A DNA stretch of 64,000 nt from Arthrobacter terricola (GCF_004354015.1 NZ_SMRU01000002.1:124001-188000); one strand, 5' to 3'. Counted from the stretch's first letter, positions 45,175-58,222 are shown. A program made the numbers and translations. The notes: generated by a model not told the origin, from the letters alone.

Positions 45175-45649
45175 TTCCCCAAGTTGCACTCCGGCCCCTC
45201 GGCCCAGCCGTGCTCCCACTATCAGAACCCCGCCCGAATACGACAGACACGCGCAGTGTATAAGCGGGCAGTCAATTCAGACGGCACCTTGAACAACAAG
45301 GCGGCTAAACGGTGACGCCCCAACGGACATTGCCTTGCAAGCATCGGCCAGCAGGGTGGAGGCCATGTGCGACTCTCGGGGTCACGCTACCGCCCAGCTG
45401 GCGGCCGCCCCACGCGGGGTCTGAAGACATTTGGACACGGGCCGGGGCCGTATCGAATTGCATTCGTCACTGGCTCACAGCCCGGGCTTCAGCTGCCCAA
45501 CCCGCGTCTTGACCAAAAATCCAGGCCACCAAAACCCTCACAAGTCATGTAGCCCCTTGTCGAGCCCACCATGAACAAGCAAGAACACAGAACCCTCGCC
45601 CATCCCAAGGAAAGGAAGTGCCCGGGCCCACAACCGGCCACGACCAAAA

Positions 45650-45667
45650 GGGCCCCCGAAGGGGCCC
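45650..45667 (-). terminator. Terminator of tRNA-Leu
   Basis: On the minus strand GGGCCCC, loop TTCG, GGGGCCC is followed by TTTT (45649-45646). A weaker stem (GGGCC/GGCCC) lies closer to the tRNA near 45694-45707. Confidence 0.75.
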
Positions 45668-45726
45668 ATAAAAGAAGACTTGTGCACAGCCAGAGGGCCA
45701 AAGGCCCCCTGACCTGCGGAAACACG

Positions 45727-45808
45727 TGCCCAAGGTGGGACTCGAACCCACACACCTTTCGATACCGCATTTTGAGTGCGGCGCGTCTGCCAATTCCGCC
45801 ACTCGGGC
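45727..45808 (-). tRNA. tRNA-Leu (anticodon CAA)
   Basis: A class II tRNA of 82 bases ending with discriminator A. Acceptor GCCCGAG pairs with CTTGGGC, the anticodon stem CCGCA/TGCGG holds the loop CTCAAAA with anticodon CAA, and the T arm reads GTGGGTTCGAGTCCCAC. A short variable arm is present as expected for Leu. CCA is not encoded. It reads TTG codons. Confidence 0.95.
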
Positions 45809-46003
45809 GCAGAAACACTTGAACAAAGCTAACCTACGTCGGGCTCTTTGAAGAACTCGCCGCTCCTTGTCGCAGTGCGCGAGACTACTCTACATGGAGT
45901 TCGACTAATTTCAGAAACGGCCCGGCGGGGCAACAAATCATATGCAACGTTCGGGTACAACTAAGATGGTTTTGAACCCGCCGTACGTCTTGAAGGAGAT
46001 CCC

Positions 46004-46609
46004 GTGTCAGAACAGACGGAGTCCAAGCCAGCAGCCCAGCCGGCCCGCCGCGTAGTTGTCGCAGAGGATGAGACGCTCATCCGCCTGGACATCATCGAGA
46101 TCTTGAAGGGCGAAGGTTTTGACGTCGTCGGAGAAGCCGACAATGGAGAGAAGGCAGTCCAGCTTGCAGAGGAACTGAAGCCGGACCTGCTCCTCATGGA
46201 TGTGAAGATGCCTGTTATGGATGGCATCACTGCAGCGGAGAAGATCGTCAAGGCCCGGATTGCTCCGGTTGTCCTGCTGACGGCCTTCAGCCAGAAGGAA
46301 CTCGTGGAACGTGCACGCGACGCTGGCGCCATGGCTTACGTCGTCAAGCCGTTCACGCCGGCCGACCTCATCCCGGCCATCGAGATCGCGCTGTCCCGCC
46401 ACGAGGAAATCAAAGCCCTTGAAAACGAGGTTTCGGACCTCCAGGAGCAGTTTGCCACCCGCAAGCTTGTGGAGCGCGCCAAGAGCCTCCTGACCACCAA
46501 GATGGGCCTTACGGAGCCGGAAGCGTTCCGCTGGATCCAGAAGACCTCCATGGACCGTCGACTCAGCATGCGCGAGGTTGCGGAGACCATCATCAACCAG
46601 GTCAACTAG
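46004..46609 (+). CDS. pdtaR: ANTAR-domain response regulator, PdtaR-like
   Basis: A 201-residue protein with a receiver domain (about residues 16-130; phosphoacceptor Asp in LLLMDVKMPVMDG, Thr and Lys in LLTAF and YVVKPF) and a C-terminal ANTAR RNA-binding domain (about 145-198; VERAKSLLTTKMGLTEPEAFRWIQKTSMDRRLSM). The GTG start follows AAGGAG. In mycobacteria PdtaR with a PdtaS kinase acts on RNA to control antitermination. The gene is next to pyk, a usual order in Micrococcaceae. Confidence 0.93.
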   Translation: MSEQTESKPAAQPARRVVVAEDETLIRLDIIEILKGEGFDVVGEADNGEKAVQLAEELKPDLLLMDVKMPVMDGITAAEKIVKARIAPVVLLTAFSQKELVERARDAGAMAYVVKPFTPADLIPAIEIALSRHEEIKALENEVSDLQEQFATRKLVERAKSLLTTKMGLTEPEAFRWIQKTSMDRRLSMREVAETIINQVN

Positions 46610-46623
46610 CACCCGCTGCGCCA

Positions 46624-46656
46624 AAGGCGTCCGCTTCCACGGGAAGCGGGCGCCTT
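46624..46656 (+). terminator. Terminator of the pdtaR transcript
   Basis: A 15-bp stem with one G-T pair (AAGGCGTCCGCTTCC with GGAAGCGGGCGCCTT, loop ACG) followed by CTTG, 15 bases after the stop codon. Confidence 0.7.
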
Positions 46657-46730
46657 CTTGCTGCCTACGGCCATGACCTGGGCCTACGGCCACGACCTGC
46701 GGCCAGCCGTCTACAAAGCAAAACAACAAA

Positions 46731-46759
46731 GAAGGCCCCGCCAAAACGGCGGAGCCTTC
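46731..46759 (-). terminator. Terminator of pyk
   Basis: On the minus strand GAAGGCTCCGCC and GGCGGGGCCTTC pair with one G-T, loop GTTTT, followed by TTTGTTGTTTTG. It lies 24 bases past the pyk stop. Confidence 0.8.
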
Positions 46760-46782
46760 CATGCATGGTCTCAGGAAAGAGA

Positions 46783-48285
46783 TCAGGACTTGACCTTGAT
46801 CTTCTTCTTCTTTTCCGGCCACGGGCCAAGCTTTTCCCTGCGGGATGCGGTTTCTTCCACGCGGGAGGTATCCGCGAGGTCGCCAACCCTGTGCACCTTG
46901 AGGGAGTTGGTGGAGCCGGCCTGTCCGGGAGGGGAACCGGCCGCGATGACCACGAGGTCGCCGTTGTCCACGATCTTCATTTCGAGGAGGCTGCGGTCAA
47001 CCTGGGCCGTCATGGCGTCGGTGTGGCCGACCATCGGGACGAGGACGGGCTGGATGCCCCAAGTGAGGGCAAGCTGGTTCCACACGTGCTCAAGTGGCGT
47101 GAAAGCGAACACCGGCTTGACGGGACGCAGGCGCGACAAGCGACGGGCCGAGTCACCGGACTGGGTGAAGGTACAGATGTACTTCGCGTCCAGCTGGTCC
47201 GCGATTTCGACGGCGGCACGCGTGATCGCGCCACCGCGGGTCCGGGGCTTGGTCCCCAGCGGAGGGACGCGCTCAAGGCCGTGCTCTTCCGTGGATTCGA
47301 TGATCCGGGCCATGGTCTTGACCGTCTCGATCGGGAACTTTCCAACACTGGTCTCGCCGGACAGCATCACTGCGTCGGCGCCGTCGAGCACGGCGTTGGC
47401 GCAGTCGGATGCCTCTGCACGGGTCGGGCGCGGGTTGTCGATCATGGACTCGAGGACCTGGGTGGCAACGATGACCGGCTTGGCCCAGCGGCGGGCCAGT
47501 TCGATGGCGCGCTTCTGGACGATCGGAACCTCTTCGAGCGGAAGTTCCACGCCAAGGTCGCCACGGGCAACCATGATGGCGTCGAAGGCATCGATGATTT
47601 CGTGGAGCTGGTCCACGGCCTGCGGCTTTTCGATCTTAGCGATGACCGGGACGCGGCGACCTTCCTCGTCCATGATCTCGTGCACACGCGTGATATCCGC
47701 AGCGTCACGGACGAAGGACAGCGCAACCAGGTCCACCCCGCGCTTGAGGGCCCAGCGGAGGTCGTCCTCGTCCTTTTCGCTCAATGCGGGAACGTTGACT
47801 GCGACGCCGGGCAGGTTGATGCCCTTGTTGTTCGAGACGAAACCGCCCACCGTCACGGTGGCGACCACCTTGACGTCGTCCACCTCGATGGCGCGCAGGG
47901 CGACCTTGCCGTCGTCGATCAGCAGGCTGTCGCCGATGTTGACGTCTTCCGTCAAGCTCTTGAGTGTGGTGGAGCAGATGTCCTTCGTGCCCGGAACGTC
48001 CTCGGTGGTGATCGTGAAGGTATCGCCGACGGACAGCTCGTGCGGACCATCCACGAAGCGGCCCAAGCGGATCTTGGGGCCCTGGAGGTCGGCCATGATG
48101 GCAACGGGCTTGTGAAGCTGGGCGGAAGCCTTACGGACGTTCTCGTACGTGTTGTCGTGGACCGAGTAGTCGCCGTGGCTCATGTTCATGCGGGCGACGT
48201 CGACGCCGGCTTCCAGCACCGCGAGGGTGTTGTCAAAACTGGAGATAGCCGGTCCGAACGTTGCCACGATTTTTGCGCGTCTCAT
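46783..48285 (-). CDS. pyk: Pyruvate kinase
   Basis: A 500-residue glycolytic enzyme making ATP and pyruvate from phosphoenolpyruvate and ADP. MRRAKIVATFGPA at the start, SHGDYSVH, catalytic Lys in VIAKIEKPQ, metal-binding MVARGDLGVE and DGADAVMLSGETSVGKFPIE are typical. A Lys-rich tail (EKKKKIKVKS) extends the usual C-terminus. ATG start; single-gene transcription is suggested by the terminator and the gap to gltD. Confidence 0.97.
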   Translation of the reverse strand: MRRAKIVATFGPAISSFDNTLAVLEAGVDVARMNMSHGDYSVHDNTYENVRKASAQLHKPVAIMADLQGPKIRLGRFVDGPHELSVGDTFTITTEDVPGTKDICSTTLKSLTEDVNIGDSLLIDDGKVALRAIEVDDVKVVATVTVGGFVSNNKGINLPGVAVNVPALSEKDEDDLRWALKRGVDLVALSFVRDAADITRVHEIMDEEGRRVPVIAKIEKPQAVDQLHEIIDAFDAIMVARGDLGVELPLEEVPIVQKRAIELARRWAKPVIVATQVLESMIDNPRPTRAEASDCANAVLDGADAVMLSGETSVGKFPIETVKTMARIIESTEEHGLERVPPLGTKPRTRGGAITRAAVEIADQLDAKYICTFTQSGDSARRLSRLRPVKPVFAFTPLEHVWNQLALTWGIQPVLVPMVGHTDAMTAQVDRSLLEMKIVDNGDLVVIAAGSPPGQAGSTNSLKVHRVGDLADTSRVEETASRREKLGPWPEKKKKIKVKS

Positions 48286-48342
48286 ATACCTACCCTAGTA
48301 GTGTGCTGCTGTTGGAGTGGGGAAAGCGTAGTGCGCCGGTCC

Positions 48343-49792
<1,450 letters not shown>

Positions 49793-49800
<8 letters not shown>

Positions 49801-52800
49801 CGGTTACCTCCAGGATTCGAGACCATACTTCTTCGCCGTCGGGGTCAAGGCCCTCTTCGATGGCGTCGAGACGGGTTTGCAGGACTGCGGCGTAATCGCG
49901 CGGCAGGACTTTGGTGATGCGGGCAGCCGTGTCATCGAAGTTCTCCAGCAAGCGGCCCGCGAGGACCGATTCGGTTTCTTCGACGTGCTTGACGAGCAGG
50001 CCGTGGACGATGTCGCGGTCTTCGGCGTCGAGCTCCAGCAACTGCAGGTCACCGGAATCCAGTGCCTCCTTGTTGACCCGGGCGGGCTGGAGGTCCAGCA
50101 CGTACGCTGTACCACCGGACATTCCGGCGCCGAAGTTACGGCCGGTACGGCCGATGATCAGCGTCTGGCCACCGGTCATGTACTCGCAACCGTGGTCACC
50201 AATGCCTTCGACGACGGCCGTCGCACCTGAGTTACGTACCAGGAATCGTTCGCCGACCTGGCCGCGCAGGAACATCTCGCCGCTCGTCGCGCCGTATCCG
50301 ATCACGTTGCCGGCGATGACATTGCGCTCCGCCTGGAAAACATTGCTGCGGTCCGGACGCACGATGATCCGTCCGCCGGAAAGGCCCTTGCCGACATAGT
50401 CGTTGGAGTCGCCGAACATGCGCAGCGTGATGCCGGCCGGAAGGAATGCACCGAGCGACTGCCCTGCGGTTCCCTTCAGCGTGATGTCGATCGTGTCCGT
50501 CGCGAGCACATCCACACCGAACGTCTTGGTGACGACGTGTCCGAGCATTGTTCCCACGGAACGGTCCGTGTTGATGACGTCAACGGAGATCTTAACCGGC
50601 GTGCGGTCGCTCAGTGCCTCGGCGGCCATGCCGATGAGGCGCTGGTCGAAGTGCTTGTCGAGCTCGTGGTTCTGGCCAGTGAGGTTGCGCAGCGGAACGT
50701 CGTCGTCGAACTCGAGGCCGTGCAGGATCGGATCGAGGTCCAGTCCTTCGGCCTTCCAGTGGTCGATCGCACCGCGGGTATCCAGCGCTTCGGCGTGGCC
50801 GATCGCCTCTTCGAGGCTGCGGAAACCGAGCTCGGCAAGGAGTTCGCGTACTTCCTCCGCGAGGAACTCGAAGAAGTTGACCACGAACTCAGGCTTGCCG
50901 TTGAAGCGCGCACGCAGTTCGGGGTTCTGGGTGGCGACGCCGACAGGGCAGGTGTCGAGGTGGCAGACGCGCATCATGATGCAGCCGGAAACAACGAGGG
51001 GCGCGGTCGCGAAACCGTACTCCTCGGCGCCCAGCAGCGCGGCGATAACGACGTCGCGGCCGGTCTTGAGCTGGCCGTCAACCTGGACCACGACGCGGTC
51101 GCGGAGCCCGTTCAGCATGAGGGTCTGCTGGGTCTCGGCGAGGCCGAGCTCCCACGGGACACCAGCGTGCTTGAGCGAGTTCAGCGGCGAGGCGCCGGTT
51201 CCGCCGTCGTGACCCGAAACGAGTACGACGTCGGCCTTCGCCTTCGTGACGCCGGACGCCACCGTGCCGATCCCGACTTCCGATACGAGCTTGACGTGAA
51301 CCCGTGCAGAGGGGTTGGCCCGCTTGGCATCGTAGATGAGCTGGGCGAGGTCCTCGATCGAGTAGATGTCGTGGTGCGGGGGCGGCGAAATCAGCCCGAC
51401 GCCCGGGGTGGAGTGGCGGGTCCGGGCTACCCAGGGGTAGACCTTCTGTGCCATGAGCTGGCCGCCTTCGCCGGGCTTGGCGCCCTGGGCCATCTTGATC
51501 TGGATGTCCTCGGCGTTGGTCAGGTACAAGCTGGTCACGCCGAAACGACCGGAAGCGATCTGCTTGATGGCGGAGCGGCGCTCAGGGTCCAGCAAGCGGT
51601 CAACGTCCTCGCCGCCTTCACCGGTGTTGGACTTTGCGCCCAGTCGGTTCATGGCGATGGCGAGGGTCTCGTGGGCTTCCTTGGAGATGGAGCCGTAGCT
51701 CATTGCGCCGGTGGAGAAGCGCTTGACGATGCTCGAAACCGGTTCGACTTCTTCAAGCGGCACGGCCGGGCGAATGCCGCCCTTGAACTTGAGGAGGCCG
51801 CGAAGGGTCATCAGGTTCTCGGACTGGTCGTCGATGCCCTTGGTGTAGGACTTGAAGATGTCGTAACGGCGTTCCCGCGTGGCATGCTGCAGGCGGAAGA
51901 CCGTCTCCGGGTTGAACAGGTGCGGCTCGCCGTCGCGGCGCCACTGGTATTCACCGCCGCCGAGCAACGGACGGTGCGGCTGCTCGATGCCGCCGTCCGG
52001 GTAGGCCATCTGGTGACGCGCCGAAACTTCGGCCGCGATGACATCGAGGCCGACGCCGCCCAGCTGGGAATGGGTGCCGGAGAAGAATTCGTCCACCAAT
52101 TCCTGGGACAGGCCGAGTGCTTCGAACGTCTGGGCGCCCGTGTAGGAAGCCACAGTGGAGATGCCCATCTTGGACATAATCTTCAGGACGCCCTTGCCGA
52201 GGCCCTTGATCAGGTTATAGACGCCGTCTTCCGGAGTCACTCCGACAACTTCGCCGGTGCTGATCAACTGCTCGACCGACTCCATGGCCAGGTACGGGTT
52301 CACGGCGGCGGCGCCGAACCCGATCAACACTGCCACGTGGTGCGTTTCGCGCACGTCGCCGGCCTCGACCACGAGTGCGGTCTTGGTGCGGTTGGCGCTG
52401 CGCAGCAAATGGTGGTGTACGGCGCTCACCAGCAGGAGCGACGGGATGGGTGCCCACTGTGCGTTGGAGTCGCGGTCGGACAGCACAATGTACTGGACGC
52501 CACGGTTGATTGCACCCGAAACCTGCTCGCAGATTTCCGTGAGCCGGCTGCGGAGGGCCGACTCGCCGCCTTCGGGGCGGTACAGGCCACGGACCTTCAT
52601 GGCCACCTTGTCGCCGTCGGCGTTCTCGATGTTTGCGATCTTCGCGAGCTGATCGTTGTTGATCACGGGGAACGGCAGCGAAACCTGCGGCTGGCGGACT
52701 CGTCCGACGTCGAGCAGGTTGCCGTTCGGCCCGATCGCGCACGTCAGCGACGTCACGAGCTCTTCCCGGATAGCGTCCAGAGGCGGGTTGGTAACTTGCG

Positions 52801-54406
52801 CGAACGACTGGACGAAGTAATCGAACAGCAAGCGCGGACGCTTGGACAGCACCGCCACCGGGGTGTCGGAACCCATGGCGCCAAGCGGTTCTGCACCGGT
52901 CCGGGCCATCGGGCCGAGGAGGATCTTGAGCTCTTCCGTGGTGTAGCCGAAAGTCCGCTGGCGGATGTTGACGGACGCCGCAGTGTGGAGCACGTGCTCG
53001 CGCTCCGGGAGATCCTTGAGGTCAATCAGGTTGTCCTTGAGCCACTCGGCCCAAGGGTTGGCTGCGGCAACTTCGGCCTTGACCTCCGCGTCGTCAATGA
53101 TGCGGCCGGCTTCGGTGTCCACGAGGAACATCTTGCCGGGAGAGACGCGGCCCTTCTTGACCACCTTGGCGGGTTCGACGTCGATCACGCCCACCTCGGA
53201 AGCGAAGACGATCAGGCCGTCCTCGGTGATCCAGTATCGGCCAGGGCGCAGGCCATTGCGGTCTAGAGTCGCGCCGACCAGGCTGCCGTCGGTGAAGGAC
53301 ACAGCGGCAGGGCCGTCCCACGGTTCCATAAGCAGCGAGTGGTACTCGTAGAAGGCACGGCGCGCCGGATCCATCGTGGCGTGGTTTTCCCAGGCCTCGG
53401 GGATCATCATCATGATCGAGTGGGTGATGGGACGGCCGGAAAGCCAGAGCAACTCGGCGACTTCATCGAAGGACGCAGAGTCGGAGGCTCCCGGGGTACA
53501 AATCGGGTACAGCTCTTCCGGCGAGTCACCCAGCAGGGGGCTCGCGAGCTGGGACTGGCGGGCGCGCATCCAGTTGCGGTTGCCCTTGACGGTGTTGATT
53601 TCACCGTTGTGGGCGATGGTGCGGAAAGGCTGGGCGAGCGGCCACGAAGGGAAGGTATTCGTAGAGAAGCGCGAGTGGACGATGGCCAGCTTGGTCTTGA
53701 AGCGCTTGTCCGAAAGATCCGGGTAGAACGGCTCCAGCTGCGCGGTTGTCAGCATGCCCTTGTATACGATCGTGCGTGACGACAGTGACGGGAAGTAGAC
53801 ACCGAACTTGTTCTGGGCACGCTTGCGGATGCGCCAAGCGCGGGAATCCAACTCGTTGCGCTCGAGCGTTTCACCAGTAGAGGAAGCAAAGAAGGGCTGG
53901 GCGAAGTACGGCATGCAGGCGCGCGCCATGGCACCGACGAGGTCGGCAACCACGGGAACCTCGCGCCAGCCGAGGACGGTCAGGCCCTCGTCAGCGGCAA
54001 GGGCTTCAATACCGGCCTTGGCAGTTTCTGCTTCGCGGGTCTCGGCAGGCAGGAACGCCGTACCCACGGCGTACTGTCCGGGGGCAGGCAGCTCAAACTC
54101 GGTGACAGCCCGGAAAAACTCGTCCGGAACCTGCATGAGGAGGCCTGCACCGTCGCCGGTGCCTTCGTCAGCACCCACGGCTCCACGGTGTTCAAGGTTG
54201 CGCAGCGCGATCAGCGCCGCTTCCACGATGTCGTAGCCCGGCTCGCCACGCAGCGTGGCAATGATCGCGAGTCCGCATGCGTCCTTTTCCTGCTCAGGGT
54301 TGTAGAGGCCCTGGCCTTCCGGGAGCGCGGCGAAGCGCTTGAATGGGGAGATAACGCCCTGCGGTTCGTCTGTGGCGGACCAACTTGGGCTATGAAGACG
54401 GGTCAT
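49793..54406 (-). CDS. gltB: Glutamate synthase large subunit
   Basis: A 1537-residue protein. The ATG at 54406 has GGAAGGA upstream. After a 43-residue propeptide the catalytic Cys44 (KDACGLAI) starts the class II amidotransferase domain. Then come the central and FMN-binding synthase domains with the 3Fe-4S ligands C-x5-C-x4-C in [15 protein letters not shown], and the C-terminal beta-helix domain ([10 protein letters not shown]). It converts glutamine and 2-oxoglutarate into two glutamates with GltD electrons. Confidence 0.97.
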
Positions 54407-54667
54407 TGAAGACGTCCTTCCTCGAGATAGTGCGAATGGAAGGGACAACGCTGGCCCCACCTTGCGTGCCGTGTGACGGGCACAACAAAGCGCTAATTAC
54501 TTGAAATTGTAGGCCAGCAGGCAAGACCCAACGAACAGTTACGTATGCCTTTGGCCCAGGCTTGACCACGGAGCCTCTGTGTGCTGCCGGGGAACTGCCA
54601 AGGATGCCACGACGCTGTGGCCGGGGGCCCTGGGCGGTAACCCGGTGCCCCTGTGCCGTAGCGCTGG

Positions 54668-55855
54668 CTACTTGGTGGTACCAGCTTCCGGCCCGGATCC
54701 GGGGGCACTGCCTGCGGTGGTGCCGGCAGATTGGGGGTCGGTGCCCGACGTATCGCCGGAATCTGACTCCTCAGTCTTTTCGGTCCTTTCAGCAGAATGG
54801 CCCAGATCGCTTTGGTTATTGGGGAGATTACCATGTGCACCACTACTCGAGACAGGCAGGTCCGTATCATGGCCTGTTTCGTCGGTCACAATTGTGCTGT
54901 TTCTCTCATCGTCTTCCTGGCTCGAGGGTGCCGCTTCGATCGCGGCGTCCGCTGGTTCCCGACCCGGCAGGTAGGCCGAATCCGGTAGCGGCCGGCCCCG
55001 CAGGGTCAGGGCGATGAAAATGATGAGCGCGCCGACGAAGACGATGATGCTCGTCCACACGTTGAGGCGCGCCGTGACGCCGAAAAAGGTGATCTGTTCA
55101 GCGTCGTCGATACGGAGTGCTTCAATCCAGACACGTCCAAGCGTGTAGTAGATCGCGTAGAGCCAGAAGAGCCGGCTCCGACGGAAGTGGAAACGGCGGT
55201 CGAGAACCAGGAGGATAACGACGCCGATGATGTCCCACAGCGATTCATACAAGAAGGTCGGGTGGAACAAGGTGTCGCTCGGCATGCCGGCCGGAAAATT
55301 AGGGCTTGAAGGGTCGATCTTGAGGCCCCAAGGCAGTGTGGTAGGTCCACCGAAGAGTTCCTGGTTGAACCAGTTGCCCCAGCGTCCGATCGCTTGGGCA
55401 AGCAGCAATCCCGGCGCAGCGGCGTCCAGGAATGCAGTGAGCTTCACGCCCGAGCGGCGGCAGCCGAACCAGGCACCCACGACGCCCAGGACCACGGCGC
55501 CCCAAATACCGAGGCCGCCACGCCAGATCTGCGGAATCAGGGAGAGGTCACCGGTGCCGTTGAAGCCCGGACCGAAGTAGGCGTCCGGAGACGAAAACAC
55601 GTGGTAGAGGCGGCCGCCCACAATGCCGAAAGGAATCGCCCAGATGGCAATGTCCCACAAGCTTCCCTCAGGAGTGCCCCGGCGCTTCCAGCGCACGGCG
55701 GTCAACCAGAGCCCCAAAACAATCCCGAGCAGGATGCACAACGCATAGGCGTGGATGCGCAGGCTCCCCCACGGCAGCGGAATATCGAATCCCGACCATG
55801 AGGGGCTCGGAATGCTCATGGGAGCAAGTGCCGCGGCGTGGAGGAGGCTCTGCAT
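54668..55855 (-). CDS. lgt: Prolipoprotein diacylglyceryl transferase (core copy)
   Basis: A 395-residue enzyme with the Lgt seven-helix core (signature AIGRWGNWFNQELFG) and a long acidic Ser/Thr/Glu-rich C-terminal tail (about residues 290-395) with no known role. An alternative ATG at 55819 (MSIPSP) would remove 12 residues. It lies between trpA and gltB, the standard place in Arthrobacter, and is the housekeeping copy; the paralogue at 12027-12917 has no tail. Confidence 0.93.
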   Translation of the reverse strand: MQSLLHAAALAPMSIPSPSWSGFDIPLPWGSLRIHAYALCILLGIVLGLWLTAVRWKRRGTPEGSLWDIAIWAIPFGIVGGRLYHVFSSPDAYFGPGFNGTGDLSLIPQIWRGGLGIWGAVVLGVVGAWFGCRRSGVKLTAFLDAAAPGLLLAQAIGRWGNWFNQELFGGPTTLPWGLKIDPSSPNFPAGMPSDTLFHPTFLYESLWDIIGVVILLVLDRRFHFRRSRLFWLYAIYYTLGRVWIEALRIDDAEQITFFGVTARLNVWTSIIVFVGALIIFIALTLRGRPLPDSAYLPGREPADAAIEAAPSSQEDDERNSTIVTDETGHDTDLPVSSSGAHGNLPNNQSDLGHSAERTEKTEESDSGDTSGTDPQSAGTTAGSAPGSGPEAGTTK

Positions 55856-55874
55856 GGTCTACGCTTTTCCTTTT

Positions 55875-56699
55875 CTAGGCTTGCGTCGTGTTCTGAGCTG
55901 CCGCCCGGCCGAGGCCGGCGCTGAGGTTCTTGGTGAGTTGCGCGACGGCGCCAACCCCGCCATCGCGGATCGCCGCCACCAACGCGGTCCCCACGATCAC
56001 GCCATCCGCATAGGCGGCAATCTCACGGACATGGTTCGCGTTGGACACCCCAAGTCCGACGCAAACCCGCTCGGCGCCTGCCGCATGAGTGTCTGCCACG
56101 ACCTTCTCGGCGCTGCTGCTGACGGATGCCCGGGTACCGGTGACGCCCATGATGGAAACGGCATAAACGAATCCGCGGCTCGCCTTCACCGTCATGGCAA
56201 GGCGTTCCGGAGTGGACGACGGGGCAACGAGGAAGACGCGGTCCAATCCGTATTTGTCCGAAGCCGCAAACCACTCGGCGGCTTCATCCGGGATGAGGTC
56301 GGGGGTGATAAGTCCGGCTCCCCCGGCTTCGGCCAGCCTCCGGGAAAACTCGTCGACACCCATGCGCATCACCGGGTTCCAGTAAGTCATGACAAGCACG
56401 GCGGCGTCGGTGGCGGCGGTGATGCCTGCCACGACATCGAAGACGCTCGCCACGCGGAAACCGTTGGCGATGGCCTCGGTGGTCGCGGCCTGGATGACTG
56501 AACCATCCATGACCGGATCCGAATACGGGATGCCGATTTCAATGAGGTCCGCACCGTTCCGGGCCATCGCGATGCCAGCGTCAATGCTGGACTGGACATC
56601 GGGGTATCCGGCCGGCAAGTAGCCGATCAGGGCAGCGCGACCCTCCGCTTTGGCACGGTCGATGGCGGCCGCGGACTTGCTTGTGATCTGCTCAGTCAT
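55875..56699 (-). CDS. trpA: Tryptophan synthase alpha subunit
   Basis: A 274-residue barrel. The catalytic Glu and Asp lie in DLIEIGIPYSDPVMDG. It cleaves indole-3-glycerol phosphate to indole, which passes to TrpB. Its start ATG shares a base with the trpB stop, so both are co-translated. C-terminal GVGAVAQLTKNLSAG is typical. Confidence 0.97.
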   Translation of the reverse strand: MTEQITSKSAAAIDRAKAEGRAALIGYLPAGYPDVQSSIDAGIAMARNGADLIEIGIPYSDPVMDGSVIQAATTEAIANGFRVASVFDVVAGITAATDAAVLVMTYWNPVMRMGVDEFSRRLAEAGGAGLITPDLIPDEAAEWFAASDKYGLDRVFLVAPSSTPERLAMTVKASRGFVYAVSIMGVTGTRASVSSSAEKVVADTHAAGAERVCVGLGVSNANHVREIAAYADGVIVGTALVAAIRDGGVGAVAQLTKNLSAGLGRAAAQNTTQA

Positions 56700-58111
56700 C
56701 AGTTCTGGTCCTTGCCTGCCGCTTCGGCTTCCGCCGGGATTGCTTCGTCGCTGGTGGCGCTTGCCTCACCCGTTGCGCGCTCTGTCGGCCCCTTGGGTTT
56801 GCGGGTGGAAAGGGTAGTCCCCTTGACGTTTCCGTCCTCGTCGAGCATGTCGAACCAGGCCGCCGCTGTCTCCACGTCCTTGTCGCCGCGACCGGAGAGG
56901 TTGACGATGATGGTCGTGTCACCCGGGTTCTCCTTGCCCTCGGTGAGGCGGTGGCCCACCTTGATGGCTCCGGCGAGTGCGTGCGAGGACTCGATGGCCG
57001 GAATGATGCCTTCCGTCCGGCAAAGCAGGCGGAAGGCGTCCATGGCCTCGGTATCCGTGATGGGCTCATAGGTGACTCGACCTATGTCCGCCAGGTACGA
57101 GTGCTCCGGACCGACGCTCGGGTAGTCGAGACCCGCGGAAATCGAATGCGATTCAATGGTTTGGCCGTCTTCGTCCTGCATGAGGTACGAGCGGGCACCA
57201 TGGAGGACGCCGGGGCGACCGAGCGTAATGGCTGCGGCGTGGCGACCGGTTTCGACGCCTTCACCGCCGGCTTCGAAGCCGTAGATCTTCACCGAGGCGT
57301 CGTCCAGGAAGCTGTGGAAGAGCCCGATTGCGTTGGAACCACCGCCGATGCAGGCGCACACGGCGTCGGGGAGCTTTCCGGTCTGCTCAAGGATCTGGAC
57401 GCGCGCTTCATCGCCGATGACCTCGTGGAAGAAGCGGACCATGGCCGGGAACGGATGTGCCCCGGCGGCCGTGCCAAGAAGGTAGTGGGTGGTGTCCACG
57501 TTGGAAACCCAGTCCCGAAGGGCGTCATTGATGGCGTCCTTCAGAGTCTGCGAACCGTTGGTGACGGGAACGACAGTGGCGCCGAGGAGCTGCATCCGGG
57601 CTACGTTGAGGGCCTGGCGACGGCAGTCCTCAGCACCCATGTAGACAACACATTCCAGCCCCAGCAAAGCTGCCGCGGTTGCGCTGGCCACGCCATGTTG
57701 TCCGGCGCCGGTTTCCGCGATGACTCGGGTCTTGCCCATCCTTTTAGCGAGGAGCGCCTGGCCGAGCACGTTGTTGATCTTGTGGGATCCCGTGTGGTTC
57801 AGGTCCTCCCGCTTGAGGAAGATGCGCGCGCCGCCGGCGTGTTCGGAGAAGCGCTTCGCTTCCGTGAGCAGCGACGGGCGGCCGGAGTAGTTCTTGTTGA
57901 GGTCCTTCAACTGGGCGAGGAACTCGGGATCGGCTTTTGCCTTCTCGAAGGTGTCCTGCACTTCATCGAGGGCTGCAATGAGGGACTCGGGCATCCAGCG
58001 TCCACCGTACGAGCCGAAGTACGGCCCAGTCGCGTTGCGCAGCGAGCCTCCGCCGTGCAGGAATGCGTCGGCCGCATTCTCTTCCGAGTTCGCTGTTGGC
58101 GCGTCCACCAT
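56699..58111 (-). CDS. trpB: Tryptophan synthase beta subunit
   Basis: A 470-residue PLP enzyme joining indole and serine. PLP Lys in [14 protein letters not shown], phosphate loop [10 protein letters not shown] and the substrate Glu of [10 protein letters not shown] are present. The ATG at 58111 is preferred to a GTG at 58120, as AGGA at 58123-58126 is well spaced only for the ATG. The C-terminus has about 40 extra residues (from about 430) rich in Glu, Ala and Thr, as in many Arthrobacter TrpB. Confidence 0.96.
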   Translation of the reverse strand: MVDAPTANSEENAADAFLHGGGSLRNATGPYFGSYGGRWMPESLIAALDEVQDTFEKAKADPEFLAQLKDLNKNYSGRPSLLTEAKRFSEHAGGARIFLKREDLNHTGSHKINNVLGQALLAKRMGKTRVIAETGAGQHGVASATAAALLGLECVVYMGAEDCRRQALNVARMQLLGATVVPVTNGSQTLKDAINDALRDWVSNVDTTHYLLGTAAGAHPFPAMVRFFHEVIGDEARVQILEQTGKLPDAVCACIGGGSNAIGLFHSFLDDASVKIYGFEAGGEGVETGRHAAAITLGRPGVLHGARSYLMQDEDGQTIESHSISAGLDYPSVGPEHSYLADIGRVTYEPITDTEAMDAFRLLCRTEGIIPAIESSHALAGAIKVGHRLTEGKENPGDTTIIVNLSGRGDKDVETAAAWFDMLDEDGNVKGTTLSTRKPKGPTERATGEASATSDEAIPAEAEAAGKDQN

Positions 58112-58222
58112 CAGTTTCACCGTCCTGTTCAGTTGATAGTTGAGTTTTCCAGGAGCCGCAGGGCAGCAGCGGGCCGCATTGTAGATCGTCGGCCCGGCCT
58201 CGCTGCAATCATCTGGCTAGTC

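Larger units (their letters stand above)
44781..45726. other. Stretch flanking tRNA-Leu without supported genes
   Basis: About 950 bases holding the 74-base hairpin at 45101-45174 and the tRNA terminator near 45650. Short frames on both strands arise from the hairpin arms and GC bias and are not convincing. Confidence 0.4.

Noticed and set aside
50537..53266. 909-codon open frame on the plus strand
   Set aside because: It is antisense to gltB, whose domains and iron-sulfur ligands are unmistakable; composition is that of a shadow frame.
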